Source: Mycobacterium sp. IDR2000157661 (lineage in GTDB: Bacteria > Actinomycetota > Actinomycetes > Mycobacteriales > Mycobacteriaceae). Taken from it: a stretch of DNA of 64,000 nt. The stretch covers positions 1,488,001 through 1,552,000 of the forward strand of contig NZ_CP081006.1 in NCBI RefSeq assembly GCF_022317005.1. The letters run 5' to 3'. A program made the translations under genes and the position numbers. The number at the start of each line of letters is the position of its first letter. Positions within the stretch are counted from its first letter, which is position 1. Shown here in pieces: positions 33,239 through 42,388 of the stretch. The notes below the pieces were generated by a model. That model was not told where the DNA came from and made no database searches. It saw only the letters and a program-made list of their open reading frames with translations.

Positions 33239-34306
33239 GTGGCCCACAACGCGACTGCGACCGGAGCCCGTAGCCAGGGGCGGCCCGCGCGCGGAAAGTA
33301 CTGGTGGCTGCGGTGGACCGTCCTCGCAGTAGCCGTCGTGGTGCTCGCCGTCGAACTCGGCCTGGTATGGGACCAACTCGCCAAGGCGTGGCAGAGCCTC
33401 TACTCCGCCGACTGGTGGTGGGCATTGGCCGCGATCGGCACCGCACTGCTGTCGATGCACTTCTTCGGTGACATCCAGCGCAAGCTGTTGCGCTCGGCCG
33501 GGGTGCCGGTGCGGCAGTGGCGCTCGCAGGCCGCCTTCTACGCCGGCAACACCCTGAGCACGACGCTGCCCGGTGGACCGGTGCTGTCGGCGACGTTCAT
33601 CTACCGCCAGCAGCGACTGTGGGGCGCCACGCCGGTCATCGCGTCCTGGCAGCTGGTCATGTCGGGCGCACTGCAGGTCATCAGCCTGGCCCTGCTCGGC
33701 CTGGGCAGCGCGTTCTTCCTCGGCGCCAGGCACAACCCGTTCTCGTTCATCTTCACGCTGGCCGGCTTCATCATGCTGATCGTGCTCGCGCAGGCGGTGG
33801 CCTCGCGGCCCGATCTGCTCGACGGGGTCGGCGTGCGGGTGCTGTCGTGGATCAACTACGTGCGTGGCAAGCCGCCCCACAACGGCCTGGTCAAGTGGCG
33901 TGCGACGCTGCAACAACTCGAGTCGGTGAAGCTGAACAGGCGCCAACTGGGCGTCGCGTTCGTCTGGTCGATGTGCACGCTGGTGACGGGTGTCGGCACG
34001 CTGCTGTTCGCCTGCTACGCCGCGGGTGGCAAGCCGTCGCTGCTCGGGGTGATCGTGGCCTACGTCGCGGCGCGTGCGGTCGGCTCGATACCGCTGATGC
34101 CCGGCGGCCTGCTGGTGGTGGAGGCGGTGCTGGTGCCCGGCCTCGTCTCGAGCGGCATGACGCTGGCGTCGGCGATCTCGGCGATGCTGATCTATCGGCT
34201 GGTCAGCTGGATCTTCATCGCGGCGATAGGCTGGGTGGTGTTCTTCTTCCTGTTCCGCACCGAGACCAACCTCGACCCCGACGCCGCTCCAGAACCCCGC
34301 GCATGA
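33239..34306 (+). CDS. UPF0104/flippase-like (LPG synthase TM) protein, Rv0204c-like
   Basis: A 355-residue membrane protein of the UPF0104 / lysylphosphatidylglycerol-synthetase-TM group, with about eight hydrophobic segments. The motif TLPGGPVLSATFIYRQ (about residues 104-119) and the late VGSIPLMPGGLLVVEAVL with its Gly-Gly turn are characteristic. These proteins are thought to flip or transport lipids; no substrate is known here. GTG 33239 is the start. Its stop overlaps the ATG of the M23 lipoprotein (ATGA), so the two are coupled. Position corresponds to Rv0204c. Confidence 0.82.
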   Translation: MAHNATATGARSQGRPARGKYWWLRWTVLAVAVVVLAVELGLVWDQLAKAWQSLYSADWWWALAAIGTALLSMHFFGDIQRKLLRSAGVPVRQWRSQAAFYAGNTLSTTLPGGPVLSATFIYRQQRLWGATPVIASWQLVMSGALQVISLALLGLGSAFFLGARHNPFSFIFTLAGFIMLIVLAQAVASRPDLLDGVGVRVLSWINYVRGKPPHNGLVKWRATLQQLESVKLNRRQLGVAFVWSMCTLVTGVGTLLFACYAAGGKPSLLGVIVAYVAARAVGSIPLMPGGLLVVEAVLVPGLVSSGMTLASAISAMLIYRLVSWIFIAAIGWVVFFFLFRTETNLDPDAAPEPRA

Positions 34307-35526
34307 AAATGCCCGTCGCGGTGCTCGGCGCCGCGGTGCTGCTGACAGCCTGCGCCCCGAACGCCGATCGACTGCCGCAGCCCGGGCCCGCCGACACCCC
34401 CGCGGCCGGGCCGACTCAGGGACCGGTGCCGTCTGTCGCGACACCGCTGATCGCCGAAGCCGTCACCGAACCGATTCCGGTGCCCGCCACCGACGGCAAG
34501 ACACACCTGGTGTACGAGATCCGGTTGACCAACGTGATGGCCGAGGATGTGACGCTGAGGTCGCTGACCGTGCTCGACCGCGACACCGCACTGCTCAGCC
34601 TCAGCGGCGATGAGCTCACCGACTGGACGCGACTCCTCGGAACAGCCACGCCCACAGCCAAAATCGGCCCGGCACAGAGCGCGGCGATCTGGTTGGACGT
34701 CACTCTCGAGAACGATGCGCCGGTGCCGACACGGCTGACCCATGCCGTCTCGCTGTCGAACTCGCAGCCGCAGCCCCCGCTGTTCCCCGCGACGCAGACC
34801 GTGGACCTGGCACCCGTCACCGTGCAGAGCCGCAAGCCCGTGGTCATCGACCCGCCGCTACGGGGGCCGAACTGGGTCAACGGCGACGGCTGCTGCGACA
34901 CCAGCGCCCACCGCACGGCACTCAACCCGATCAACGGCCGACTCTGGGGTGCGGAGCGATTCGCGATCGACTACCTCCAACTCGACGAGGCAGGCCGGTT
35001 GACCACCGGCGACCCGGCCCAACTCGGCAGCTACCCGTACTTCGGCGCCGACATCCACGCCGTCGCCGACGGAGAGGTGGTCTCGGTGCGCGACGGCCTA
35101 CCCGAACAGGTCCCCGGGACCAATCCGACCGGCTTGCCACTCGACCAGTACGCCGGAAACCATGTGGTGCAGAGCCTCGGCGACGGCAACTACGCGCTCT
35201 ACGCCCACATCAAGACGGGCACCGCCAAGGTCAATCCCGGTGACCGACTGACGGCCGGCCAGGTCATCGGCACCGTCGGCAACACCGGCAACTCGGGTGC
35301 TCCGCACCTGCACTTCCACGTCATGAGCACGCCCGACCCACTGCGATCGGACGGACTGCCGTTCGTGTTCAACGAGTTCCGGCTCGATGACCGCCTCACA
35401 GCCCTCGAAGACCTCGACGACCTCTTGGTCGGCGGGCCTGCCAGGATGCAGCCCGGCTTCACCGCTCGTGACGAAACCGACGTCATGCCACTGGAATTGG
35501 ACGTGATGACCTATGACGGCCAATAG
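34303..35526 (+). CDS. M23-family peptidase-like lipoprotein
   Basis: A 407-residue exported lipoprotein: the signal peptide ends in a lipobox (VLLTACAP), so Cys16 should be lipidated. Residues 20-200 form an N-terminal beta-rich domain. The C-terminal part is an M23/LytM domain: ADIHAVADGEVVSVRDG, then GNYALYAHIKTGTAKV, VIGTVGNTGNSGAPHLHFHV with the HxH motif. The usual first metal histidine before ID is replaced (AERFAIDYLQ), so hydrolytic activity is uncertain. The start overlaps the Rv0204c-like stop; the 3' end overlaps a DUF3054 gene by 14 bases. It may modify or bind peptidoglycan. Confidence 0.85.
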   Translation: MKMPVAVLGAAVLLTACAPNADRLPQPGPADTPAAGPTQGPVPSVATPLIAEAVTEPIPVPATDGKTHLVYEIRLTNVMAEDVTLRSLTVLDRDTALLSLSGDELTDWTRLLGTATPTAKIGPAQSAAIWLDVTLENDAPVPTRLTHAVSLSNSQPQPPLFPATQTVDLAPVTVQSRKPVVIDPPLRGPNWVNGDGCCDTSAHRTALNPINGRLWGAERFAIDYLQLDEAGRLTTGDPAQLGSYPYFGADIHAVADGEVVSVRDGLPEQVPGTNPTGLPLDQYAGNHVVQSLGDGNYALYAHIKTGTAKVNPGDRLTAGQVIGTVGNTGNSGAPHLHFHVMSTPDPLRSDGLPFVFNEFRLDDRLTALEDLDDLLVGGPARMQPGFTARDETDVMPLELDVMTYDGQ

Positions 35527-35878
35527 TCGTCCGGTGGCTGCGGCGTTGGTCACCGATTTGGTCTGCGTCGTCGTTTTCTGTACCGTCGGCCGACGTAGCC
35601 ACGCCGAAGGCCTCAGCCCGGCGGGCATCGCCGAGACGGCGTGGCCGTTTCTGGCCGGCACGCTGGCGGGTTGGCTGGCGTCGACGGGTTGGCGCCGACC
35701 CTATTCCCTGTTCCCCACCGGCGTCGTGGTGTGGCTGGCCACGGTGGTGGTCGGCATGGTGTTGCGCAAGCTCACGTCGGCCGGAACCGCGCCGAGTTTC
35801 ATTGTGGTGGCGTCTATCTCGACGGCTGTCCTGCTACTCGGCTGGCGCGGAGCGGTGCGGGTGATGACCCGCGGCTGA
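35513..35878 (+). CDS. DUF3054 family membrane protein
   Basis: A 121-residue integral membrane protein. Four hydrophobic segments are seen, about residues 7-26, 40-58, 65-85 and 95-112. The pattern RPVAAALVTDLVCVVVFCTVGRRSH at the start and LAGTLAGWLAS then RPYSLFPTGVVVWL is the DUF3054 family, common in actinobacteria and of unknown function. ATG 35513 overlaps the end of the M23 gene, so it is translated from the same message. Its last 45 bases overlap the convergent histidine kinase gene. Confidence 0.82.
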   Translation: MTANSRPVAAALVTDLVCVVVFCTVGRRSHAEGLSPAGIAETAWPFLAGTLAGWLASTGWRRPYSLFPTGVVVWLATVVVGMVLRKLTSAGTAPSFIVVASISTAVLLLGWRGAVRVMTRG

Positions 35879-37243
35879 CACGGTCAACGTCGCACGAAGT
35901 CCGCCTAACGGCCCGTCGGAGAGCTCGATGCTGCCCCCGTGCAACGCCGCCTGCTGCGCCACCAGGGCCAGCCCGAGACCCGAACCACCGGCGGCGGCGG
36001 TGCTGCCGCGGGAGAACCTGCCCAGCACCGTCTGGTGCTCCTCGGCAGGCAGCCCGCAGCCGTTGTCGTCGACGACGATCATGACCGTGCCGTCGCTGCG
36101 GTGGGCCGCCAGCACGATGCGGCTGGCCTTGCCGTGCGTGATCGCGTTGCGCACCAGGTTGTCCACCGCGAGCCGCAGTCCGCTCGGCCAGCCCCAGATC
36201 TCGCCGAGGTCGTCGTCGGCCTCCACCTCGACCTCGACGGGCCCGCCTGGCCGCCAGTTCTCCCGCGCCACCCGGTCGAGCAGCTCGGTGAGGTCGATGC
36301 TTTCGCGGTCCTCGGCCTGGGCGAGCTCGCCGGACGCCAGCTGGCCGAGCGCGGTGATGAGAGCCTCCACCCGGCGCTGGGCGCGCGACAGATCGGCCAC
36401 CACCTCGTCGCGTTCCTCGGCAGGCAGGTCGTGGATGCGAAGCGTGTCCAGGTCGGCGCGCATGGCGGTCAGAGGCGTGCGCAGCTCGTGGGCGGCGTTG
36501 GCGGCGAAATCCTGCGCTGCCTGAAGCGAATTGGTGGTGGCTTGCTGTGCGGCAGCCAGCCGGCGCAACATCCCCGACATCGCCTCGGACAGGTCCTCGG
36601 CTTCGCGTACACCACGCACCTCCGGCATCTGCTCGTTGCCCTTGCCCAGCCGCTTGGTGTGCTCGGTGAGCTTGCGCAGCGGACGGATCGCCGGGCCGGC
36701 CAGCAGCCAGCCCAAACCCGCGGCGCCGAGCACCGTGATCACACCGACGGCGGTATAGAGCGGAATCCTCCTGGGACTCAACAGGATGCTGTCGGCGCGG
36801 ATGCCGATCGACATCAGCACGCCACCGTCCTGCTCGACGGGGATGGTCCGGACGCGGTACTCGACGCCGTTGACCTCGACGGTTTCGGTGCCCGGCGGCA
36901 GCGCGGGCAGCTGAAAGCCCCGCTGATACACCACCTGTCCGGTGGATCGCGACCGGCCGGTGGTCAGCACCCGCCGCGGATCCTGCAGCTGTTCGGGAAA
37001 CATGCTGGCGTCGACGATCGAGTCCAGCCGCCGATCCAGTTGTGCGGCATCGTTGTTGGCGAGCACGACGGAGATCAGGACGAGGAAACCGGCGACCACG
37101 GCGGCTGCCGCGGCTGCCGAAGCGACGGCAACCCGGGTGCGCAGCGATGCCGACCGCAGGAATCGAGCTCGCCTCGGTGCCGCATCGTTCGGCTCGCGAG
37201 CTCGCCTCGGTGCCGCATTGTTCGGCTCGCGAGCTCGCCTCAC
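35834..37243 (-). CDS. Sensor histidine kinase, PrrB-like
   Basis: A membrane histidine kinase of 469 residues. An unusual repeated basic N-terminus is followed by a first membrane helix (about 35-58), an extracytoplasmic sensor domain, a second helix (about 160-180, [22 protein letters not shown]), a HAMP-like segment, the H-box [13 protein letters not shown], the N-box [11 protein letters not shown], and the G-boxes VDDNGCGLP and GSGLGLALV. The catalytic histidine is present. GTG 37243 overlaps the response-regulator stop (GTGA). The pair resembles the PrrAB system of mycobacteria. The signal is unknown, but the haemophore gene upstream is in the same operon. Confidence 0.88.
   Translation of the reverse strand: MRRAREPNNAAPRRAREPNDAAPRRARFLRSASLRTRVAVASAAAAAAVVAGFLVLISVVLANNDAAQLDRRLDSIVDASMFPEQLQDPRRVLTTGRSRSTGQVVYQRGFQLPALPPGTETVEVNGVEYRVRTIPVEQDGGVLMSIGIRADSILLSPRRIPLYTAVGVITVLGAAGLGWLLAGPAIRPLRKLTEHTKRLGKGNEQMPEVRGVREAEDLSEAMSGMLRRLAAAQQATTNSLQAAQDFAANAAHELRTPLTAMRADLDTLRIHDLPAEERDEVVADLSRAQRRVEALITALGQLASGELAQAEDRESIDLTELLDRVARENWRPGGPVEVEVEADDDLGEIWGWPSGLRLAVDNLVRNAITHGKASRIVLAAHRSDGTVMIVVDDNGCGLPAEEHQTVLGRFSRGSTAAAGGSGLGLALVAQQAALHGGSIELSDGPLGGLRATLTVSAAGHHPHRSAPAE
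37167..37240 (-). repeat. 33-bp tandem repeat at the kinase N-terminus
   Basis: Two 33-base units (37167-37199 and 37200-37232) differing by one base, with 8 bases of a third, encode an 11-residue repeat ([15 protein letters not shown]) at the very start of the histidine kinase. The unit ends in a GCGAGCTCGC palindrome. It begins right after the kinase start codon, so it looks inserted at the gene junction. Confidence 0.88.
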
Positions 37244-37959
37244 GGCTCCTCTCGCAGCACGTACCCGATCCCCCGCACCGTGTGGATCACCCGCGGCAGG
37301 CCGTCGCGTTCGAGCTTGCGTCGCAGATAGGAGATGAACACATCGGCCACGTTGGTCTCGACGTCGAAGTCGTAGCCCCACACCATCTCGAGCAGCCGCT
37401 GGCGGCTCAACACCACGCCTGCGTTCTCGACGAGCACCGCCAGCAGGTCGAACTCGCGCTTGGTCAGGTCCACCCGCTCGCCGTCGACGAACACCAGGCG
37501 GCGCGCGGTGTCGATGGTCACCGGCCCGACGGTCATTGTGTCGGACTGCTCGTCGGAGTGCGCGGAACGACGCAGCAATGCGTGCAGTCGCGCGACCAAC
37601 TCCCCGAGATCGAAGGGTTTGGTCAGATAGTCGTCGGCACCGGCTTCCAAGCCGGCGATCCGGTCGTTGACTGTGTCACGGGCGGACAGCACGCAGATCG
37701 GGATGTCGTTGCCCAGCGCGCGCAGCGCCGTGACCACCGCGACGCCGTCGAGTTCGGGCATCTGGACGTCGAGGACCAGCGCATCGTGCGATTCGGTGCT
37801 CAACAGCCGCAGCGCTTCTTTGCCGGTCGCGGCGACCCGGACGTCGAACCCCGAATGGCGCAGTCCGCGCGCCACCGAAGTCCGCACGTCCGGGTCGTCG
37901 TCGACCATCAGCACCGTGCGGCCCGCGCCCTCGTGCTGCGCGGGCGGCACAGGCGGCAC
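37240..37959 (-). CDS. Response regulator, PrrA-like (OmpR family)
   Basis: A 239-residue response regulator. The receiver domain has the acidic pocket MVDDDPDVR and the phosphorylation site [11 protein letters not shown], with [12 protein letters not shown] and the conserved lysine in [20 protein letters not shown]. The OmpR-type winged helix follows: [32 protein letters not shown], then [11 protein letters not shown] and [10 protein letters not shown]. It resembles PrrA of M. tuberculosis (Rv0903c), so it is probably a PrrA paralogue. It begins at GTG 37959, three bases after the haemophore-like stop, and is coupled to the kinase gene. Confidence 0.9.
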   Translation of the reverse strand: MPPVPPAQHEGAGRTVLMVDDDPDVRTSVARGLRHSGFDVRVAATGKEALRLLSTESHDALVLDVQMPELDGVAVVTALRALGNDIPICVLSARDTVNDRIAGLEAGADDYLTKPFDLGELVARLHALLRRSAHSDEQSDTMTVGPVTIDTARRLVFVDGERVDLTKREFDLLAVLVENAGVVLSRQRLLEMVWGYDFDVETNVADVFISYLRRKLERDGLPRVIHTVRGIGYVLREEP

Positions 37960-37962
37960 GCG

Positions 37963-38364
37963 TCAGTTGATGGGATCGGCGAGGCCGTCGCCGTTGGTGT
38001 CGCCGCAGCGGTTCTTGAGGTCGACCAGCGGCTGCCGAATGCCGGTCAGGTCGGCCTTGACCTGGGGGTTGGCATCCAGGTAGGCCCGGACGTCGTCCTG
38101 CACCTCGTCGCGGGGCACGCCTTCGAGGCTGGTGAAGAAGAAGTTCACGTCCGGGTGGCTGAACAGGTATGCCGACGTCGCCGCCGAGACACCGGAGGCC
38201 ACACCGGCGAGATCGGCCGCGGTGCAGTTGGGCGGTGGTGGCGGCGGCGGAGCGGGTTGAGCCATCGCCGAAGGCATCGCACCAAGGAACATCGCACCGG
38301 CAACAGCACCGGTGCCGACCGCGCCAGCAACCGCGCGCCGCGCGGTACGGGCCGAGAGCAACAT
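37963..38364 (-). CDS. Exported haemophore-type haem-binding protein
   Basis: A 133-residue exported protein. The first 35 residues are a signal peptide (AVAGAVGTGAVAGAMFLGAMPSAMA), followed by a Pro run and a helical domain with two cysteines, NCTAADLAG and LKNRCGD, the layout of the mycobacterial haemophore family (Rv0203-like). YLFSHPDVNFFFTSL and YLDANPQVKADL match the family's helices. ATG 38364 is preferred because AAGGAGCTG lies 5 bases upstream; longer open frames start further 5'. It probably carries haem or a related ligand in the cell wall. It stands 3 bases before the PrrA-like gene, so it appears to be the first gene of that operon. Confidence 0.82.
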   Translation of the reverse strand: MLLSARTARRAVAGAVGTGAVAGAMFLGAMPSAMAQPAPPPPPPPNCTAADLAGVASGVSAATSAYLFSHPDVNFFFTSLEGVPRDEVQDDVRAYLDANPQVKADLTGIRQPLVDLKNRCGDTNGDGLADPIN

Positions 38365-38544
38365 GGACAGCTCCTTCATCGGAGGTGGGATGGCCGCAAC
38401 CTGGGCGGTCGACGACCTGGACCAACGTTCAAAAGCTAAGCAGAATGTCGGCCGACTTTCTTGCCTTGCGCTCAAACGAATGCCAGAAAACCCTCAAACC
38501 GCAGCTCAGTGCGCCCGGTGCGACGCCATGTGCACCGCAACCGA

Positions 38545-39117
38545 TCAGGGCAGACCGGCGATTGCCGCCCCGGGAGCCGTCCCGGCACCCGGCGACGCCG
38601 AGGAAGCCGCCGGTGAATGCACCGCCGAACCCGCACCGGGCAGCCCCACGTTCTGTGCCGATGGCAACCCTGCCGGCAAACTCGCCGGCAGGCCGCCGCC
38701 CTGCTGCGCAGCCTGCATCAGCCCCATCACCTGGGGCAGCGTCAGCGGCAGCTTGCACCGGCCGGACAGGCTGGCCAGCGGCTGCTGCAGCCGCTGCATC
38801 TCGTCGGCCACCTCGGGGTTGGCGTCGAAATAGGTTTTGAGCGCGGCCAACGACTGCGGGCCGCCCTGCTGCCGGGAGATCGTCGTCAGCGCCTGGTTGG
38901 TCTGCGGGTTCTCCTCGAGGTATGCGCCCGTCGAGTCGGCCACCGATCCGATGGTCTTGGCGACCTCGCTCGCGGCGCACGGATCCGGCGCAGCGGTCGC
39001 CGACGGCGTCATCGGCAGCGACGGGACAGCGAGCGCGACCACCACGCCGGCGCCCGCTGCGGACGCAGCGAATACACCGAACAAACCGCGGCGAATCGCC
39101 ACGCAGGTCGTCTTCAT
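38545..39117 (-). CDS. Haem-binding exported protein, Rv0203 orthologue with C-terminal extension
   Basis: A 190-residue secreted protein matching Rv0203, the haem carrier of M. tuberculosis that hands haem to MmpL3 and MmpL11. The signal peptide is residues 1-42, ending ATAAPDPC. The conserved block runs DPCAASEVAKTIGSV, TGAYLEENPQTNQAL, LKTYFDANPEVADEM, LSGRCKLPLTLPQVMGLMQAA. Two cysteines (in DPC and GRC) should form a disulphide. After about residue 130 there is a Pro/Ala/Ser-rich tail of about 60 residues not present in Rv0203 as remembered. It is divergent from mmpL11 and lies upstream of the second haemophore, giving a haem-uptake cluster. Confidence 0.85.
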   Translation of the reverse strand: MKTTCVAIRRGLFGVFAASAAGAGVVVALAVPSLPMTPSATAAPDPCAASEVAKTIGSVADSTGAYLEENPQTNQALTTISRQQGGPQSLAALKTYFDANPEVADEMQRLQQPLASLSGRCKLPLTLPQVMGLMQAAQQGGGLPASLPAGLPSAQNVGLPGAGSAVHSPAASSASPGAGTAPGAAIAGLP

Positions 39118-39454
39118 CGAGAACTCCTAACGGTTTGCGAACGGATTGAGCAACCCGCAAACGCTTAAACGATCGTCGGCAAAGGCCCCCCGACCACCGA
39201 ACCGACCGAAACGGCCGCTGCACATCCTGCCATCCGGGCCGTCGGGCTGGCCAATCGAGCAAGCAAACCCACAGGTGAACGCCGGTCGCTCGGCGGGGTC
39301 GGTAACGCCGCCGAACCGGATCGCGAGAAGCCGATCAGAGCAGCTGAGGGCGTTGCTGGCTTATCTCGCGAGCGGCGGCACCCTACCCCACGCTGTTGTA
39401 CGCTTCGGCTACGAAACGCCGGGGAGAGAGCGGGGAGTCACCATCCAGCAGTTC
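39118..39454. promoter_or_regulatory. Divergent promoter region, Rv0203-like gene and mmpL11, with inverted repeat
   Basis: This 337-base gap holds no supported gene; an in-frame extension of mmpL11 to 39146 is open but does not match the MmpL11 N-terminus. Near the Rv0203-like start, GTTTGCG (39133-39139) and CGCAAAC (39156-39162) form a 7-base inverted repeat with a 16-base spacer. It is a candidate shared operator for the two haem genes. Confidence 0.4.
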
Positions 39455-42388
39455 ATGATGCGCTTGAGTGGCACCCTGCGCAGATTCCGCTGGGCGGTAT
39501 TCGCGGTGTGGCTACTTCTCCTGGTGCCGTCGATCTATCTCGCGCTGAACCATTCCGGTCATCTCACCGGTGGCGGCTTCGAGGTCGACGGCTCCCAGTC
39601 GCTGCGCGTGCAGCACGAACTCGAAGATCACTTCCCCGACCAGGGCGCGTCCCCCCTGGCGCTGGTCGCTGCCCCGCGTCCGGACGCCTCGTTCGACGAC
39701 ATGAACCTCGCGGTCAACCACCTCGAGCGGCTCGCCGCCGAGGTTCCCAGCGTGACGGTGACCCGGAACCCGCAACAGCCGCCGCCGCAGCCGGACCGGC
39801 CCTACGTCATCACCCTGCAGCTGGACTTCGACAACACCGGCGCCACCGATGTGGCCAAGCGGCTACGCGAGAAGGTCGGTGTCGACGGCGAAGAGCCCGG
39901 CGAGATCGCGGGCGGCCGGGTCAAGCTCTACGTGATCGGCCAGGGCGCGCTCGGGGCCGCGGCCTCGGGGGCGATCAAGACCGACATCGCCGAGGCCGAG
40001 CAGTGGAACCTGCCGATCGTCCTGATCGTGTTGCTCGCGGTATTCGGATCGCTGGCCGCCGCCGCGGTGCCGCTGGTGTTCGGCATCTGCACCGTCGTCG
40101 TCACGATGGGCGTGGTCTACGCCTTGTCGTCGATCACGACGATGTCGGTGTTCGTGGCCTCGACGGTGTCGATGTTCGGTATTGCTCTGGCCGTCGACTA
40201 CTCACTGTTCATCCTCATGCGGTTCCGCGAAGAGTTGCGCGCGGGGCGTGATCCCGAACAGGCCGCCGACGCCGCTATGGCCACCTCGGGTCTGGCGGTC
40301 GTGCTGTCGGGGCTGACGGTGATCGCCTCGGTCACCGGCATCTACCTCATCCAGACTCCGGTGCTCGAGTCGATGGCCACCGGCGCCATCCTGGCGGTCG
40401 CGATCGCGGTCCTGACGTCGACCACGCTGACGCCTGCGGTATTGGCGACGTTCGGACGCTCGGCGGCCAAGCGCTCGTCGTACCTGCACTGGTCGCGGCG
40501 CCCGGAGACCACCCAGTCGCGATTCTGGACACGTTGGACCGGCTGGGTGATGCGACGGCCGTGGGTGTCGGCGGTCGCCGCCTCCGCTCTGCTGCTCACG
40601 CTCGCCGCGCCGGCCTTCTCGATGGTGCTGGGCAACAGCATGCAGCGCCAGTTCGAGCCGACGCACGAGATCCGCGGCGGCGTCAACGCCGCGGCCGAGG
40701 CGCTCGGTGCCGGTGCGCTGGGCCCGGTGCGAGTGCTGGTCACCTTCCCCGACGGCAATGCCGCGTCCGCGCCGTCGAAGGAGCCGTTGCTCGACTCCCT
40801 GCGCCAGCGCATGGCGCAGGGGCCGAACGTGGTGTCGGTGAGTCCGCCGGTGTTCGGCGAGGACTACCGGCACGCGCTGCTGTCGGCGGTGTTGTCGGTC
40901 GATCCCGAGGACATGGGCGCGCGCGAGACGGTCGACTGGATGCGCGCCGAGTTGCCCGCGGTGGCCGGCCCCGACGGCGTCCGGATCGACGTCGGGGGGC
41001 CCACGGCGCTGATCAAGGACTTCGACAGTCAGGTGTCCAAGACCCAGCCGTGGGTCTTCCTCTTCGTCGCGCTGATCGCGTTCCTGATGCTGCTCGTCGC
41101 GATCCGGTCGGTGTTCCTTGCGCTCAAGGGCGTTCTCATGACGGTGCTGTCGGTGGCGGCCGCCTACGGCAGCCTCGTGGTGGTGTTCCAGTGGGGTTGG
41201 CTCGAGGACCTAGGGTTCGCGTCGCTGCCGTCGCTGGACAGCACGATCCCCCCGCTGGTGCTCGCGATCGCCTTCGGCCTGTCGATGGACTACGAGATCT
41301 TCCTGCTCACCCGGATCCGCGAGCGGTACCTGCAGACGGGCAACACCCGCGACGCGGTCGCCTACGGCGTGAGCACCAGTGCGAGAACCATCACCAGCGC
41401 CGCGCTGATCATGATCGCGGTGTTCATCGGGTTCGCGTTCGCCGGCATGCCCCTGGTGGCGCAACTCGGTGTCGCCTGCGCGGTGGCGATCGCGGTGGAC
41501 GCGACGGTGGTGCGCCTGGTGCTGGTACCCGCGCTGATGGCGATGTTCGACGAATGGAACTGGTGGCTGCCCCGTTGGCTGGCCCGCATCCTGCCGTCGG
41601 TGGACTTCGAGAAGCCGCTGCCCAAGGTGGAGACGACAGACCTGGTCATCATCCCCGACGACCTGTCCTCGCTCGGTGCGACCGGCTCCGAGATGCGCAT
41701 AGTAGTCAAGTCCGCGGCCAAGCTGAAAACCCTTGCCCCGCATGCGGTCACCGTTGCCGACCCGCTCGCCCTCGGCGGCTGCGGGACGGTCGCGATCCCG
41801 ACGAAGCTACGCAGCGTCGACCGGCTCAACGGCGCGCACCGCAACGGCAGGAGCCACCGCAACGGGGGCGACAACGGGAGCGGTAAGGCCCTGGCCACCG
41901 GGGCGTTGCCGGTACACCCGGTGACGATGTGGCGCGGTCGCCTGTCGGTGGCGCTCGACGCGCTGGAGGCCGCCTCGGACTGCGAGCGCCCTCCGATGGA
42001 GCGGCGCAGCCCGATGGAGACCACCAACGTCCAGCTGCCGACCGGTGACCGGCTGCAGGTGCCGACCGGCGCGGAGACGCTGCGGTTGAAGAGCTACCTG
42101 ATCATGTGCCGCAACAGCACCAAGGACTACGCCGAGTTTGCCGATCTGGTCGAGTCCATGGAGACTCGTACCGCCGCGGAAGTACTGACCGGGATGGACC
42201 GGTATTACTGTGGACAACAGTCGAGAAAGCAATGGGTGGCCACCCAGTTGGTGCGCCGACTGGCCGACCCGCAGCCGTCCGACGAGCACGACACCCGGAT
42301 GGCCGGGCCGGAGGCGGAGGCTGACTGGGCCAAGGTCAGGGAGCGCTGCCTGTCAGTGGCCGTAGCGATGCTTGAGGAGGCGAGGTGA
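39455..42388 (+). CDS. mmpL11: MmpL11 lipid/haem transporter
   Basis: An RND-family membrane protein of about 977 residues, which exports monomeromycolyl diacylglycerol and mycolate ester wax and has been linked to haem uptake. Two halves are seen, each with a DY pair: ALAVDYSLFILMRF and GLSMDYEIFLLTRI. Hydrophobic clusters and extracytoplasmic loops follow the MmpL layout, and a soluble C-terminal domain of about 240 residues follows the last membrane helix. ATG 39455/39458 (MMRLSGTL) is chosen; the frame is open upstream to 39146. It is coupled to the Rv0201c-like gene by a GTGA overlap. The divergent Rv0203-type gene supports the haem link. Confidence 0.93.
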   Translation: MMRLSGTLRRFRWAVFAVWLLLLVPSIYLALNHSGHLTGGGFEVDGSQSLRVQHELEDHFPDQGASPLALVAAPRPDASFDDMNLAVNHLERLAAEVPSVTVTRNPQQPPPQPDRPYVITLQLDFDNTGATDVAKRLREKVGVDGEEPGEIAGGRVKLYVIGQGALGAAASGAIKTDIAEAEQWNLPIVLIVLLAVFGSLAAAAVPLVFGICTVVVTMGVVYALSSITTMSVFVASTVSMFGIALAVDYSLFILMRFREELRAGRDPEQAADAAMATSGLAVVLSGLTVIASVTGIYLIQTPVLESMATGAILAVAIAVLTSTTLTPAVLATFGRSAAKRSSYLHWSRRPETTQSRFWTRWTGWVMRRPWVSAVAASALLLTLAAPAFSMVLGNSMQRQFEPTHEIRGGVNAAAEALGAGALGPVRVLVTFPDGNAASAPSKEPLLDSLRQRMAQGPNVVSVSPPVFGEDYRHALLSAVLSVDPEDMGARETVDWMRAELPAVAGPDGVRIDVGGPTALIKDFDSQVSKTQPWVFLFVALIAFLMLLVAIRSVFLALKGVLMTVLSVAAAYGSLVVVFQWGWLEDLGFASLPSLDSTIPPLVLAIAFGLSMDYEIFLLTRIRERYLQTGNTRDAVAYGVSTSARTITSAALIMIAVFIGFAFAGMPLVAQLGVACAVAIAVDATVVRLVLVPALMAMFDEWNWWLPRWLARILPSVDFEKPLPKVETTDLVIIPDDLSSLGATGSEMRIVVKSAAKLKTLAPHAVTVADPLALGGCGTVAIPTKLRSVDRLNGAHRNGRSHRNGGDNGSGKALATGALPVHPVTMWRGRLSVALDALEAASDCERPPMERRSPMETTNVQLPTGDRLQVPTGAETLRLKSYLIMCRNSTKDYAEFADLVESMETRTAAEVLTGMDRYYCGQQSRKQWVATQLVRRLADPQPSDEHDTRMAGPEAEADWAKVRERCLSVAVAMLEEAR

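Noticed and set aside
33517..34302. Upstream part of a long plus-strand frame that reads into the M23 gene
   Set aside because: It overlaps the Rv0204c-like gene in another frame and has no signal peptide; the real start is ATG 34303 with a lipobox.
39146..39454. N-terminal extension of MmpL11 of about 103 residues
   Set aside because: It does not resemble MmpL N-termini and covers the promoter region; ATG 39455 matches the family.
40534..41886. Alternative plus-strand frame inside mmpL11
   Set aside because: It is Arg/Gly-rich and lacks domains; the MmpL frame is clearly real.
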